Shown: positions 15,078 through 23,770 of the stretch, in pieces
How the letters are laid out: each line of letters opens with the position of its first letter
How positions within the stretch are numbered: the stretch's first letter is position 1
The notes under the pieces: model-generated
Database searches by the model: none
The model's input: the letters and a program-made list of their open reading frames with translations, nothing else
What the model was told of the DNA's origin: nothing
Translations under genes and position numbers: made by a program
DNA from: an uncultured Lachnospiraceae bacterium
GTDB taxonomy: Bacteria; Bacillota; Clostridia; Lachnospirales; Lachnospiraceae
Assembly: GCA_946631295.1 (NCBI GenBank)
Contig: CAMOZY010000025.1
Span: 1 to 32,634, forward strand
Length of the DNA: 32,634 nucleotides
Direction of reading: 5' to 3'

Positions 15078-16808
15078 TTATTTCATGTATGAAAGCAGCT
15101 CATCGATCTTTTCGGACGGGAGCGGTTTTCCAAGATAGAATCCCTGAATGACATCGCATCCGGCACTTGTCAGATAGCTGTACTGTCTTTCGTTTTCAAC
15201 GCCCTCAGCAATGGTTTCGAAACCCATCGCATGTGACATATTAAGAATTGATTCGGTTATTATCCTTGTTGATGCATCATCAAGTACAGTATCAATAAAG
15301 CTCTTATCAACCTTCAGAGTATCGATAGGGAACTTCTTCAGATATGAAAGTGATGAATAACCGGTACCGAAATCATCAAGTGAAATACCGACACCAAAAT
15401 TTCTCAGTCTCGTAAGTTTGGCTGTTACCGAATCAAAATCATCAATGAGAATACTCTCTGTTATCTCAAGTTCCACATCCGATGGATCGACACCGTTTTT
15501 ATCGATGATAGTCATGATGGAATCAACAAAATCATCCTTCTTGTACTGAAGTGCGGAGATGTTGATCGATATCTTAAACTGCATGTTGTAGAATTCAGAC
15601 CATTTTTTATACTGCTTTATGGATTCTTCAACAACAAAATGACCTATATGATCTATAAGCCCGTTTTTCTCTGCAATGGGAATAAATACAGACGGAGGTA
15701 TCATCTTTCCGCTGTCATCCTTCCATCTGATCAGAGCTTCAACGCCGCGCAGTCTTCTTGTCTTGGCAACATACTGAGGCTGATAATACATCATGAAATT
15801 ATTATTGAAGGCAGCCTCTTTAAGTTTGTTCTCGATATCTACATTCTTAAGGAAATCATCAAGTATGGGTGCTTCAAAATACTGCAGGATGTTCTTCCCC
15901 ATCTTCTTGCAGTTATATACGACGATATCGGCACAGTTAATGATATCAAGAGCAGAGCCTCCTGCATCAGGATACTCGGCAACGCCTACGCTGGCTGTTA
16001 TGGCAATTTCCTGGCCTGTGCTCATGACAAAGGGCTCAGAAAATCTCTTTTTCAGATCATTGTAGAAATTATCAACAGAATATTGTCCGGAGGCATCATA
16101 AATGGCTACACAGAAAATGTCGTTATTGATGTGACTGCATATTATGCGGTCCTTTACCATTTTGCCTTTGAGCCAGAATCCGAACTGCTGGAGAAGTTCA
16201 TCACCTATTATGATTCCCTGAACATCATTGATCTTCTTGAAATCATCAATGTCGATCATAAGCAGGGAAACCCTGCACTTATCGACATCTGCTCTTGCTA
16301 TGAACTCCGTAAGAAGCGAAACAAAATAATTACGGTTATAGATTCCTGTAGTGGTATCGTAATAAGCCATATAGAGAAGGTCAGAATGCTGAGCCTTCTC
16401 TCTGGTTATGTTCATGAATGTTATTATCTTGTCCTTATCGGCAAAAACTCCATCTTCAGAACGTTCAATACGTGTTACGATCCTGTACCAGATATGACCG
16501 TTAGCGGATCTGCATTCACAGGTCGCAAATTCTCTGGAATTTTCCTCGGGAATAAGAGTTTCACGTATTGCCTTACGGTCGTCTTCATGAAACTTTTCAA
16601 GAAGTTCATCAAAGTCTCTTGTACGGTGAAGAGTCAGTCCGAACATGCTCTCAAAAGAGCCGAAGGTCAATACGTCTTCACCTCCAAGACACTGATAGAT
16701 ATATCCGTAATCCGATGATTCACATACGATCCTGTAAATGTGTTCACTTTTGGATAACTGAGCGTTCTGTGCTTTCAGAAGATCAAGCTGATAATTCTTT
16801 TCTTCCAT
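15078..16808 (-). CDS. PAS / degenerate GGDEF / EAL cyclic-di-GMP phosphodiesterase
   Basis: This 576-residue protein lacks membrane segments. A PAS-like sensory region at about 20-135 is followed by a GGDEF-fold domain (about 145-310). The GGDEF signature is replaced by NNDIF at 228-232, so diguanylate cyclase activity is unlikely. The EAL domain (about 325-576) looks complete: EAL at 357-359, ITES with E451, DDFGTG at 478-483, K499 in KVDKSF and E535 in AEGVE. The likely activity is cyclic-di-GMP hydrolysis, perhaps tuned by GTP binding at the degenerate domain as in related proteins (inference). AGAGGG precedes the ATG. It lies just upstream of topB and is probably cotranscribed with it. 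Confidence 0.92.
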   Translation of the reverse strand: MEEKNYQLDLLKAQNAQLSKSEHIYRIVCESSDYGYIYQCLGGEDVLTFGSFESMFGLTLHRTRDFDELLEKFHEDDRKAIRETLIPEENSREFATCECRSANGHIWYRIVTRIERSEDGVFADKDKIITFMNITREKAQHSDLLYMAYYDTTTGIYNRNYFVSLLTEFIARADVDKCRVSLLMIDIDDFKKINDVQGIIIGDELLQQFGFWLKGKMVKDRIICSHINNDIFCVAIYDASGQYSVDNFYNDLKKRFSEPFVMSTGQEIAITASVGVAEYPDAGGSALDIINCADIVVYNCKKMGKNILQYFEAPILDDFLKNVDIENKLKEAAFNNNFMMYYQPQYVAKTRRLRGVEALIRWKDDSGKMIPPSVFIPIAEKNGLIDHIGHFVVEESIKQYKKWSEFYNMQFKISINISALQYKKDDFVDSIMTIIDKNGVDPSDVELEITESILIDDFDSVTAKLTRLRNFGVGISLDDFGTGYSSLSYLKKFPIDTLKVDKSFIDTVLDDASTRIITESILNMSHAMGFETIAEGVENERQYSYLTSAGCDVIQGFYLGKPLPSEKIDELLSYMK

Positions 16809-16889
16809 CGATCCCTCTATACCGTTTAATTACGCAGTTTCAGTCCCCCTCAAATAAGACCTTAACGCCGGCAATAGAATTCATTTGAA

Positions 16890-17975
16890 TTATTTTGCTG
16901 AAATATATCCCTTAGCCTTAAGAAGCTCTGCGCAGAGAACAGCTCCGCCTGCAGCACCTCTTACGGTATTGTGTGAAAGTCCTACGAACTTCCAGTCGAA
17001 AAGAGTATCTTCTCTGAGACGGCCTACGCTGATGCCCATTCCTCTCTCATAATCAACATCGAGAGTAACCTGAGGTCTGTTATCCTCTTCAAGATACTGG
17101 ATGAACTGCTTGGGAGCGCTGGGAAGTCCAAGCTTCTGAGGCTCTCCTGAGAAGCTGATCATCTTCTCGATAAGTTCTTCCTTTGTTGCCTTCTTAGCAA
17201 GGTTAACAAATACGGAAGCGGTATGTCCGTTAAGAACGGGAACTCTTATACACTGAGAAGTGATAAGGGGTGCGGTTGCGGGAACGATAACTCCGCCTTC
17301 GATCTTACCCCACAGTCTGAGAGGCTCCTTCTCACTCTTTTCCTCTTCTCCGCCAATGTAAGGAATAACATTCTCAACCATCTCAGGCCAGTCCTTGAAA
17401 GTCTTGCCTGCTCCGGAAATAGCCTGATAGGTAGATACAACAACCTGAGCAGGCTCAAACTCTTTCCATGCGGTAAGAACGGGAGCATAGGACTGAATTG
17501 AACAGTTAGGCTTTACAGCAATAAATCCTCTGGTAGTTCCGAGTCTCTTTCTCTGATATTCGATGACATCAACGTGAGAAGCATTGATCTCAGGTACGAT
17601 CATGGGGACATCGGGAGTCCATCTGTGAGCTGAGTTATTGGATACGACAGGGGTCTCGGTCTTGGCATACTCTTCTTCAATAGCCTTGATCTCATCCTTG
17701 CTCATATCAACAGCGCTGAAGCAGAAGTCAACATCCTTAACAACCTCTGCAACATTGGAAACATCCTTAACAACAATCTTCTTAACAGCTTCGGGCATGG
17801 GAGTAGTCATCTTCCATCTGTCACCGATAGCTTCTTCGTAAGTTTTGCCTGCACTTCTGGGAGATGCGGCAATAACCGTAACCTCAAACCAGGGATGATT
17901 CTCAAGAAGAGAAATAAATCTCTGTCCAACCATACCCGTTCCGCCAAGTATACCTACCTTCAATTTGTCACTCAT
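16890..17975 (-). CDS. asd: aspartate-semialdehyde dehydrogenase (archaeal/fungal-type)
   Basis: The enzyme reduces aspartyl phosphate to aspartate semialdehyde, the branch point to lysine, methionine, threonine and diaminopimelate. The 361-residue sequence has the NADP loop GGTGMVGQRF at 11-20, the catalytic C158 in KPNCSIQ and the catalytic H251 in NGHTASVF. It resembles the archaeal/fungal class more than the E. coli type. AGGAGG is ideally spaced from the ATG. A TTGACA at about 18029-18034 on the minus strand may be the -35, but no convincing -10 follows. No other aspartate-pathway gene is adjacent. Confidence 0.95.
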   Translation of the reverse strand: MSDKLKVGILGGTGMVGQRFISLLENHPWFEVTVIAASPRSAGKTYEEAIGDRWKMTTPMPEAVKKIVVKDVSNVAEVVKDVDFCFSAVDMSKDEIKAIEEEYAKTETPVVSNNSAHRWTPDVPMIVPEINASHVDVIEYQRKRLGTTRGFIAVKPNCSIQSYAPVLTAWKEFEPAQVVVSTYQAISGAGKTFKDWPEMVENVIPYIGGEEEKSEKEPLRLWGKIEGGVIVPATAPLITSQCIRVPVLNGHTASVFVNLAKKATKEELIEKMISFSGEPQKLGLPSAPKQFIQYLEEDNRPQVTLDVDYERGMGISVGRLREDTLFDWKFVGLSHNTVRGAAGGAVLCAELLKAKGYISAK

Positions 17976-18087
17976 AATATAACCTCCTCTTTATACAGAT
18001 CCCGTTTATTTTACGGAATCAGCATCTGTCAAATTTTTTTACATATCAGACTTGTAATCCTGTTTTATGATTCAAAACCAGCATCAC

Positions 18088-19503
18088 TTATTTAAGGATC
18101 TTATCAAGCGGATCTGTAAGATGCGGTGTCTTGTCGATAAATTCACTGCAAAGAGCTATCTCTTCCTTCATTGCTTCAGGCCCGGGAGCTCCCTTTGTGG
18201 ATCTTTTCTCGACACAGGTCTTAATGCTTACTGCTGTATAGAAATCCTCTTCTATCACAGGTGAAAGTGCTTTAAGATCTTCAAGACTCATCTCATCGAT
18301 AGTGATACCCTTATCTATGCATTCAAGAACCATCCTTCCGACAATTCCATGTGCATCCCTGAAAGGAATTCCCTTAACAACCAGATAATCTGCAGCGTCG
18401 GTTGCATTCGTGAAACCGCCCGAAGCACTCTTTTCCATGGTTTCTTTATTGAACTTCATGCTCTTCAGCATTCCGGTGTAGAGGTCGATACAACTGTTTG
18501 CGGTATCCATGGCATCGTATGCGCCTTCCTTGTCCTCCTGCATATCCTTATTATATGCAAGCGGGATACCCTTCATTGTGGTAAGAAGTCCGAAAAGCGA
18601 ACCATACACTCTTCCGGTCTTGCCCCTTACAAGTTCAGCAATATCCGGGTTCTTTTTCTGAGGCATGATACTGGATCCGGTCGAATATGTATCGTCTATA
18701 TCAACGAATCTGTATTCATTGGAATTCCAGGTTATGATCTCCTCACAGCTTCTGGATAAATGCATCATTATGATGCTAAGTGCATCAAGATACTCTATAA
18801 GATAATCCCTGTCGGATACAGAATCCATTGAATTGGCTGTAGGCCTGTCGAATCCGAGTTCGTTTGCGGTAAATTCCCTGTCCAAAGGATATGTGGTACC
18901 CGCAAGAGCACCGGCTCCGAGAGGACACTCATTCATCCTCTTATATATATCAGACAATCTCAGTCTGTCACGCCTGAACATTTCAAAGTAAGCACCCATA
19001 TGATGTGCAAGTGTTACGGGCTGTGCCTTCTGAAGATGTGTAAATCCCGGCATGTAGGTATCCGTATTAGCCTTCATGACATCAAGGATAACCTTGAGAA
19101 GATCATCAAGAAGGCTGTCCGTCACGCAGATCTCACCTCTTACATACATCCTCATATCAAGAGCAACCTGATCATTGCGGCTTCTTCCTGTATGAAGTCT
19201 CTTTCCGGCATCCCCGATACGATCGGTCAGAACAGATTCGTTAAAGGAATGAATATCCTCGTACTTCTCGGTTATCTCGATCTTTCCGTTAAGAACATCT
19301 TCATAAATGCCCTTAAGTCCGGTCTCAATCTTCTCTGCATCCTCTGCAGGAATGATTCCCTGCTTTCCGAGCATCCTTGCATGAGCGATACTTCCGCAGA
19401 TATCCTGTCTCAGCATCCTCTTGTCAAAGTTAATGGATGCATTGAATGCATATACTTTTTCATCGGTGGGCTTGGTAAATCTGCCTCCCCATAACTGTGC
19501 CAT
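18088..19503 (-). CDS. argH: argininosuccinate lyase
   Basis: ArgH splits argininosuccinate into arginine and fumarate, the last step of arginine synthesis. The 471-residue protein shows LWGGRF at the N-terminus, HTGRSRNDQVALDMR, GFTHLQ, and the fumarase/ASL superfamily signature SSIMPQKKNPD at 277-287. The ATG at 19503 is chosen over an upstream in-frame GTG (19512) because AAGGTG lies six bases ahead of it and MAQLWGGRF is the usual family start. argG is not adjacent. It has its own candidate promoter, placed just after the tRNA terminator. Confidence 0.97.
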   Translation of the reverse strand: MAQLWGGRFTKPTDEKVYAFNASINFDKRMLRQDICGSIAHARMLGKQGIIPAEDAEKIETGLKGIYEDVLNGKIEITEKYEDIHSFNESVLTDRIGDAGKRLHTGRSRNDQVALDMRMYVRGEICVTDSLLDDLLKVILDVMKANTDTYMPGFTHLQKAQPVTLAHHMGAYFEMFRRDRLRLSDIYKRMNECPLGAGALAGTTYPLDREFTANELGFDRPTANSMDSVSDRDYLIEYLDALSIIMMHLSRSCEEIITWNSNEYRFVDIDDTYSTGSSIMPQKKNPDIAELVRGKTGRVYGSLFGLLTTMKGIPLAYNKDMQEDKEGAYDAMDTANSCIDLYTGMLKSMKFNKETMEKSASGGFTNATDAADYLVVKGIPFRDAHGIVGRMVLECIDKGITIDEMSLEDLKALSPVIEEDFYTAVSIKTCVEKRSTKGAPGPEAMKEEIALCSEFIDKTPHLTDPLDKILK

Positions 19504-19537
19504 AACAGTCACCTTCTTTTTATATATAATCTTTAAT

Positions 19538-19566
19538 ATTCTCTTAAATTATGTGGTGTATGTCAA
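19538..19566 (-). promoter_or_regulatory. candidate promoter of argH
   Basis: On the minus strand TTGACA (19561-19566) is followed after 17 bases by GAGAAT (19538-19543), about 35 bases before the argH start. The -35 is perfect; the -10 matches at four of six positions. Confidence 0.5.
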
Positions 19567-19579
19567 TATAAAAAATGAT

Positions 19580-19617
19580 CAAAATAAAAACCCCGGAGAC
19601 TCGAACCCTCCGGGGTT
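19580..19617 (-). terminator. intrinsic terminator of tRNA-Thr, with T-arm-like loop
   Basis: A perfect 10-bp stem (19589-19598 with 19608-19617, AACCCCGGAG/CTCCGGGGTT) has a 9-base loop and is followed on the minus strand by TTTTTATTTT. The upper stem and loop read GGGTTCGAGTC, identical to the T-arm core of the tRNA just upstream. Confidence 0.9.
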
Positions 19618-19625
19618 AAAACCAT

Positions 19626-19698
19626 AGCCGGAAAGGGGACTCGAACCCCTGACCTAAGCATTACGAATGCTTCGCTCTACCAACTGAGCCATTCCGGC
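19626..19698 (-). tRNA. tRNA-Thr (anticodon CGT)
   Basis: The minus strand folds as a complete 73-base tRNA: acceptor GCCGGAA/TTCCGGC, D stem GCTC/GAGC, anticodon stem AAGCA/TGCTT with loop TTCGTAA, T stem AGGGG/CCCCT with loop TTCGAGT, and discriminator T. The anticodon CGT reads ACG. The CCA end is not encoded. It has its own promoter and terminator. Confidence 0.96.
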
Positions 19699-19702
19699 AT
19701 TT

Positions 19703-19777
19703 TGCGGTGAATATGATCACCGCATCATCGCCTTAAGACGACTTTTTGATTATATAGACTGAAGTTCTAAAAATCAA
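19703..19777 (-). promoter_or_regulatory. promoter and leader hairpin of tRNA-Thr
   Basis: On the minus strand TTGATT (19772-19777) and TATAAT (19749-19754) have a 17-base spacer; the -35 begins directly after the glgB-like stop codon. An 8-bp hairpin TGCGGTGA/TCACCGCA (19703-19710 with 19717-19724) lies between promoter and tRNA and is probably part of the 5' leader removed by RNase P. Confidence 0.75.
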
Positions 19778-19778
19778 G

Positions 19779-21989
19779 TCACTTCTTACTCTTTTTGATA
19801 GGAGTATAATTCCTTATCCTCTGCTCTATTACCTTCTCAAGTTCTTCCTCTGTATAGGGAATAAACTTCATGATGATCATGCTCTGAGGCCTAATCTTGA
19901 CCGATATGGACTGTGTCCTTCCGTCAAGGCGCTTATCTGTTGCTTTTCTGACAGTCCTTGATACGGATGATGTTCCGCCATAGGCTTTATCATCAGTTGT
20001 GAATATCTCTTTGTATTTTCCTTCGTAGGGGACACCCGTACGGAAATCCTGTTCTATTCCGGAGAAATTGACGACCATTACCAGCATATCCTCAGGGTCA
20101 TCTGTCTTTCTTACAAAGGAAATACAAGACTGGTCCCCGTTCATATTGCTGAGCCATTCAAAGCATTCAGGATCGGACTCATTTTTGTAAAGAGCAGGTT
20201 CCTTCCTGTACAGTTCGTTAAGAGCTGCCATGAGCTTTGAATCTCCGGCATGTGTATCCATTCCAACAAGCTTTTTGCCCGGATGTGCAAACAAAAATCC
20301 AAGTGAAAGTCTCAGCTGCGCCTTCTTTGAATCATCATCTCCGGTAAGAAGATCAGCAAACTGACCGATCTCCGAAGTCTTTTCCCTTCCGGAAAAAGGA
20401 AGAATATAATTTTCAACGAAAGCGTAAGTAAAGCTGTCGGGAAGAATATGCAGGTTCCTTCCTCTGTAAAGCGGATCATATCCTATAAAGCTTCTGTAAT
20501 CATCATAGAACACTTCATTCCACTTAAGATCAAATCCCAGACCGTTATCAGATACAGGATCCGTGATACCCTGATGAAGTGAAGAATCCTCTGCAACAAG
20601 AAGAAGTCCCGGGAATTTCTTAGCCATCTCGGTATTGAATTTCTTCAGAAAAGCTACAGCATCAATATTTTCATTTCCGCCGTAAATATTCGGAACCCAT
20701 TCTGTCTTGGAATAATCAAGATACAGCATTCTGGCGGTTCCATAGACTCTGATACCGTCAAGTCCGTATTTTGTCACAAGACGTGAACCCGATGAAAGAA
20801 GGAAATTGCATACGGTGTTACTTGAATAATTAAACAGGCATGCATCAATATCTGCAGCATAACCCTGTCTCGGATCAATGTGTTCATAAAGTCCGGTCCC
20901 GTCATATCCGGAAAGACCGCCTTCTTCCGAGGCAAAATAAGAAGGAACCCAGTCAAGGATCACTCCTATACCTGCCTGGTGAAGATCATTTACAAGTGAT
21001 GCAAACTCCTCAGAAGTTCCGAGCCTTGTATCCACTGCAAAATATGAAAGGATCTTATCAGAAGACTTTCTTGATGAAGAAAGGATATTTCCGATACTTA
21101 CATGGGTATATCCGCATTCCTTTACGTAAGAAACAAGTTCCTTATCCATTCTTGCAAACGCAGATGATCCTTCCCCTACGTAACTGTAAGGATCTGCCTG
21201 GAATACGCTTATGGGAGTTTCTTTAAGCTTTTTCTTACTGTTTGATAAAGGAGTTACTTTTGCAGTCTTTTCACCGGAGACAACGGAGATCATTTCATTA
21301 TCTGCGGAAACACATGCAGCATAGGGATCTGCTGATCTGTGAATCTCATAATTTCTGAACTTGATCTCAAACTGGTATTTCTCACCTTCTGAAACACCCG
21401 GAACAAAGAGTTCGAAAATGCCGGACTCACCTCTTTTACACATCTGGTGTGTGCGTCCGTCCCATGAATTGAAATCGCCGACAACGCTGACTCTCATGGC
21501 AGCAGGAGCATATACTGCAAAAAGGGTACCGTCTTCTTCATCCAGAGTCATTACATGTGCTCCGAGAATGGAATCCGCATCGACACAAGTACCCTCAACA
21601 AATCTGGCAATATCCGAATCTTTGATAATGTTCTTGTGTCTGTAAGGATCACCGCACCTTAAGACCTTCTTTTTCAGAGTCTTACCGTCTTCAAGTCTCT
21701 TTTCATATGTCACGACATATGTATAGGCTCCGGGATCCCTGGTAGGAAGAAGCTGCGCATAAAAGCCGTCATCATCTGCAACTTCCATCTTAGTCTCACA
21801 GGGCTTTCCGGGTTCTCCTCTGTCCTTCCATTTAACAACAACGGAATCCGATCCCGGAAAATAAGCCTGAAGGAGCGTAGTCTGTCCCTTGGCATGAGGT
21901 CCGAGAAGATCCTGCGGATGTGAACACTCTGAATAAATGACCTCCTCAATAAAGGCCCAGTCCATAAGTTTATACAGTCTCTTGTTCAT
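19779..21989 (-). CDS. GlgB-like protein lacking branching-enzyme catalytic residues
   Basis: The 736-residue sequence has the full GlgB layout: an N-terminal MNKRLYKLMDW... and LLGPH region, a carbohydrate-binding CBM48-type domain (about 155-230, AVYAPAAMRVSVVGDFNSWDG), a GH13 barrel and an all-beta C-terminal domain. The GH13 active site is broken. The nucleophile Asp of region II is Y416 (DGIRVYGTARMLYLDY), the HD pair of region IV is SG at 533-534 (ILPFSGREK) and the His of DWVPxHF is Y351. Only the acid/base Glu (E467, VAEDSS) remains. It is therefore probably not a branching enzyme and could be a glycogen-binding or regulatory protein. The frame is intact. It starts 25 bases after the DUF1015 stop and is likely in one operon with it. 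Confidence 0.88.
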   Translation of the reverse strand: MNKRLYKLMDWAFIEEVIYSECSHPQDLLGPHAKGQTTLLQAYFPGSDSVVVKWKDRGEPGKPCETKMEVADDDGFYAQLLPTRDPGAYTYVVTYEKRLEDGKTLKKKVLRCGDPYRHKNIIKDSDIARFVEGTCVDADSILGAHVMTLDEEDGTLFAVYAPAAMRVSVVGDFNSWDGRTHQMCKRGESGIFELFVPGVSEGEKYQFEIKFRNYEIHRSADPYAACVSADNEMISVVSGEKTAKVTPLSNSKKKLKETPISVFQADPYSYVGEGSSAFARMDKELVSYVKECGYTHVSIGNILSSSRKSSDKILSYFAVDTRLGTSEEFASLVNDLHQAGIGVILDWVPSYFASEEGGLSGYDGTGLYEHIDPRQGYAADIDACLFNYSSNTVCNFLLSSGSRLVTKYGLDGIRVYGTARMLYLDYSKTEWVPNIYGGNENIDAVAFLKKFNTEMAKKFPGLLLVAEDSSLHQGITDPVSDNGLGFDLKWNEVFYDDYRSFIGYDPLYRGRNLHILPDSFTYAFVENYILPFSGREKTSEIGQFADLLTGDDDSKKAQLRLSLGFLFAHPGKKLVGMDTHAGDSKLMAALNELYRKEPALYKNESDPECFEWLSNMNGDQSCISFVRKTDDPEDMLVMVVNFSGIEQDFRTGVPYEGKYKEIFTTDDKAYGGTSSVSRTVRKATDKRLDGRTQSISVKIRPQSMIIMKFIPYTEEELEKVIEQRIRNYTPIKKSKK

Positions 21990-22014
21990 TTTCCAAAACT
22001 CCAGTCTTATTTTT

Positions 22015-23256
22015 TTACAAGTCTATCTTGTGAAGGAAAAGTCCGCTTCTTAACTTAGGCTCAAACCAGGTCGATTTAGGCGGCATGAGAAGTCCGGCAT
22101 CGGCTACATTAAAGAGCTCATCTATTGATGTGGGGAACATCGAGAATGCAACCTGCATATCCTCTGAGCACCTCTTCTCAAGTTCCTTAAGTCCTCTTAT
22201 ACCTCCGACAAAATCGATCCTCTTATCTGTTCTGGGATCACCTATTCCAAGAACAGGGCCAAGTAAACCATTCTGAAGTACAGAAACATCAAGGCCATCT
22301 ACGGGATCATCTGATTTAAGATCATGATGTGCCCTGAGCTTGTACCATTTTCCGGATATATACATTCCAAAAAGTCCCTTGTCTTCAGGAGAATAAAGCT
22401 TCTTGGCATCACAGACCTCAAATCTTGCAATAACCTCATTAAAGAACTGAACCTCACTGAGTCCGTTCAGATCCTTAACAACTCTGTTATAATCCATGAT
22501 CTTAAGCTCATCTCCCGGAAAAATAACGCTGAGGAAATAGTTGAATTCCTCTTTTCCGGTATAGCCGGGATTCTCTTCCCTTCTCTTAAGACCGACCTTA
22601 ACCGCACTGGCGCATCTGTGATGTCCGTCAGCGATATAAAGAGCATCCATGTCCGAAAAAGCAAGTCTTATTGCTTCAACCTTCTCAGGATCCTTAATGG
22701 AAAAAACTCTGTGTCTTATTCCGTCATCTGAAGTAAAGTCACAATCGGGGTCGCCCTTTTTAACAGAAGCAATGATTGCCTTAAGAAGATTGTTTTTTCT
22801 GTAGGCAAGGAAAATAGGCCCCGTCTGGAAGCCTGTGGTATCAACGTGGCGGATTCTGTCCACTTCCTTATCGGCACGGGTATTCTCATGCTTCTTGATA
22901 ACGCCGTTTATGTAGTCGTCAATTGAAGCGCATGCAACAATACCGGTCTGTGAACGGCCGTCCATCGTAAGCTCATAGAGATAATAACCGGGATCACCTT
23001 CATCCTGGACAAATCTGCCATCTTCGATCCTCTCACGGATCATCGCTGCAGCCTTGGCATAAACTCTGTCATCATATGTATCGACATCGTCGGAAAACTG
23101 TGTCTCAGCTCTGTCAATTGCAAGGAATGACTCGGGATTAGCCTTTACTATCTCTACGCTCTCCGCACGGTTATATACGTCATAAGGAAGTGCTGCGATA
23201 ACGCTTTCCATTCCCTTCTTAGGTCTGTATGCATTAAAAGGTCTTACGTCAGCCAT
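22015..23256 (-). CDS. DUF1015 family protein
   Basis: This 413-residue cytoplasmic protein matches DUF1015 (COG4198): the N-terminus VRPFNAYRP, PYDVYNRAE, KHENTRADKEVDRIRHVD and the conserved YIADGHHRCASAVKV. The biochemical function is not established. In many Firmicutes the gene neighbours serA and serC, as it does here apart from the small plus-strand gene between them, which hints at a link with serine metabolism. AGGAGAAG precedes the ATG. A TTGTTA-17-TACAAT promoter with an extended -10 TGA lies upstream. The glgB-like gene follows closely. Confidence 0.88.
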   Translation of the reverse strand: MADVRPFNAYRPKKGMESVIAALPYDVYNRAESVEIVKANPESFLAIDRAETQFSDDVDTYDDRVYAKAAAMIRERIEDGRFVQDEGDPGYYLYELTMDGRSQTGIVACASIDDYINGVIKKHENTRADKEVDRIRHVDTTGFQTGPIFLAYRKNNLLKAIIASVKKGDPDCDFTSDDGIRHRVFSIKDPEKVEAIRLAFSDMDALYIADGHHRCASAVKVGLKRREENPGYTGKEEFNYFLSVIFPGDELKIMDYNRVVKDLNGLSEVQFFNEVIARFEVCDAKKLYSPEDKGLFGMYISGKWYKLRAHHDLKSDDPVDGLDVSVLQNGLLGPVLGIGDPRTDKRIDFVGGIRGLKELEKRCSEDMQVAFSMFPTSIDELFNVADAGLLMPPKSTWFEPKLRSGLFLHKIDL

Positions 23257-23328
23257 AAATCTTCTCCTGATAATAAATTGTTTGGAAATTCAGACAAAAG
23301 CTATTATTTTTTCAAAAAACCAACAAAT

Positions 23329-23357
23329 ATTGTATCATTATTAAATTTTTCTAACAA
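23329..23357 (-). promoter_or_regulatory. candidate promoter of DUF1015-glgB-like operon
   Basis: On the minus strand TTGTTA (23352-23357) and TACAAT (23329-23334) are 17 bases apart, with TGA directly before the -10 (extended -10 form). It is back to back with the promoter of the small plus-strand gene. Confidence 0.5.
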
Positions 23358-23370
23358 GCATCACAGGATG

Positions 23371-23398
23371 TTGATTTTTAAATCTGCTTGTTTATAAT
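23371..23398 (+). promoter_or_regulatory. promoter of the small 87-residue gene
   Basis: TTGATT (23371-23376) and a perfect TATAAT (23393-23398) have a 16-base spacer on the plus strand, about 50 bases before the ATG. Confidence 0.6.
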
Positions 23399-23445
23399 AT
23401 TCGTTGTGGGATTAAATTCCCGGGGTAAAGATAAAGGGGAATAAA

Positions 23446-23709
23446 ATGACTAAAGAACAGCGTGAGATGCTAACAAGGATCAATGAGTATGCCGAGAAGG
23501 TAATGCCGGATATCGATCCTCAGAAAACACCGATCTCGTACCAGCTCGATAAACTGACTCCTATCATGAAGGAGATAGCCGAAGAAAAACAGATGGCACT
23601 CAGTGATATCTTCATCGAGTATATGGATCTCGCATCAGAAGCTGCTCTCGACATGGAGAACAAACTCCAGGAATCACTTAAAGACATCGAAGATGATGAC
23701 AAGAAGTAA
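23446..23709 (+). CDS. small acidic helical protein of unknown function
   Basis: The product is an 87-residue charged protein with no signal peptide, cysteines or membrane segment. It begins MTKEQREMLTRINEYAEKVM and ends in a strongly acidic LKDIEDDDKK; most of it looks helical. I do not recognise a family. The gene is well supported: AAAGGGG six bases before the ATG, a TATAAT promoter upstream, and a perfect palindromic terminator two bases after the stop. It is a free-standing single-gene transcription unit between serA and the DUF1015 gene, oriented against both neighbours. Confidence 0.8.
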   Translation: MTKEQREMLTRINEYAEKVMPDIDPQKTPISYQLDKLTPIMKEIAEEKQMALSDIFIEYMDLASEAALDMENKLQESLKDIEDDDKK

Positions 23710-23710
23710 G

Positions 23711-23738
23711 GAAAAGCCCGTCATATGACGGGCTTTTC
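23711..23738 (+). terminator. intrinsic terminator of the small gene
   Basis: A perfect 28-base palindrome (GAAAAGCCCGTCA plus complement) is centred on TATA, with the T-run built into the 3' arm (GGGCTTTTC). It begins two bases after the stop codon. Confidence 0.85.
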
Positions 23739-23770
23739 AATGTTCATCTGTAAATGCTGTAATGAATACA

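Noticed and set aside
15639-16718. A 359-codon open frame on the plus strand
   Set aside because: It is antisense to the EAL protein, which has complete family motifs on the other strand. The plus-strand translation has no recognisable domain and no ribosome site.
17976-18087. Lysine riboswitch upstream of asd
   Set aside because: The 112-base gap is too short for a lysine riboswitch and shows no conserved core; only weak inverted repeats are visible.
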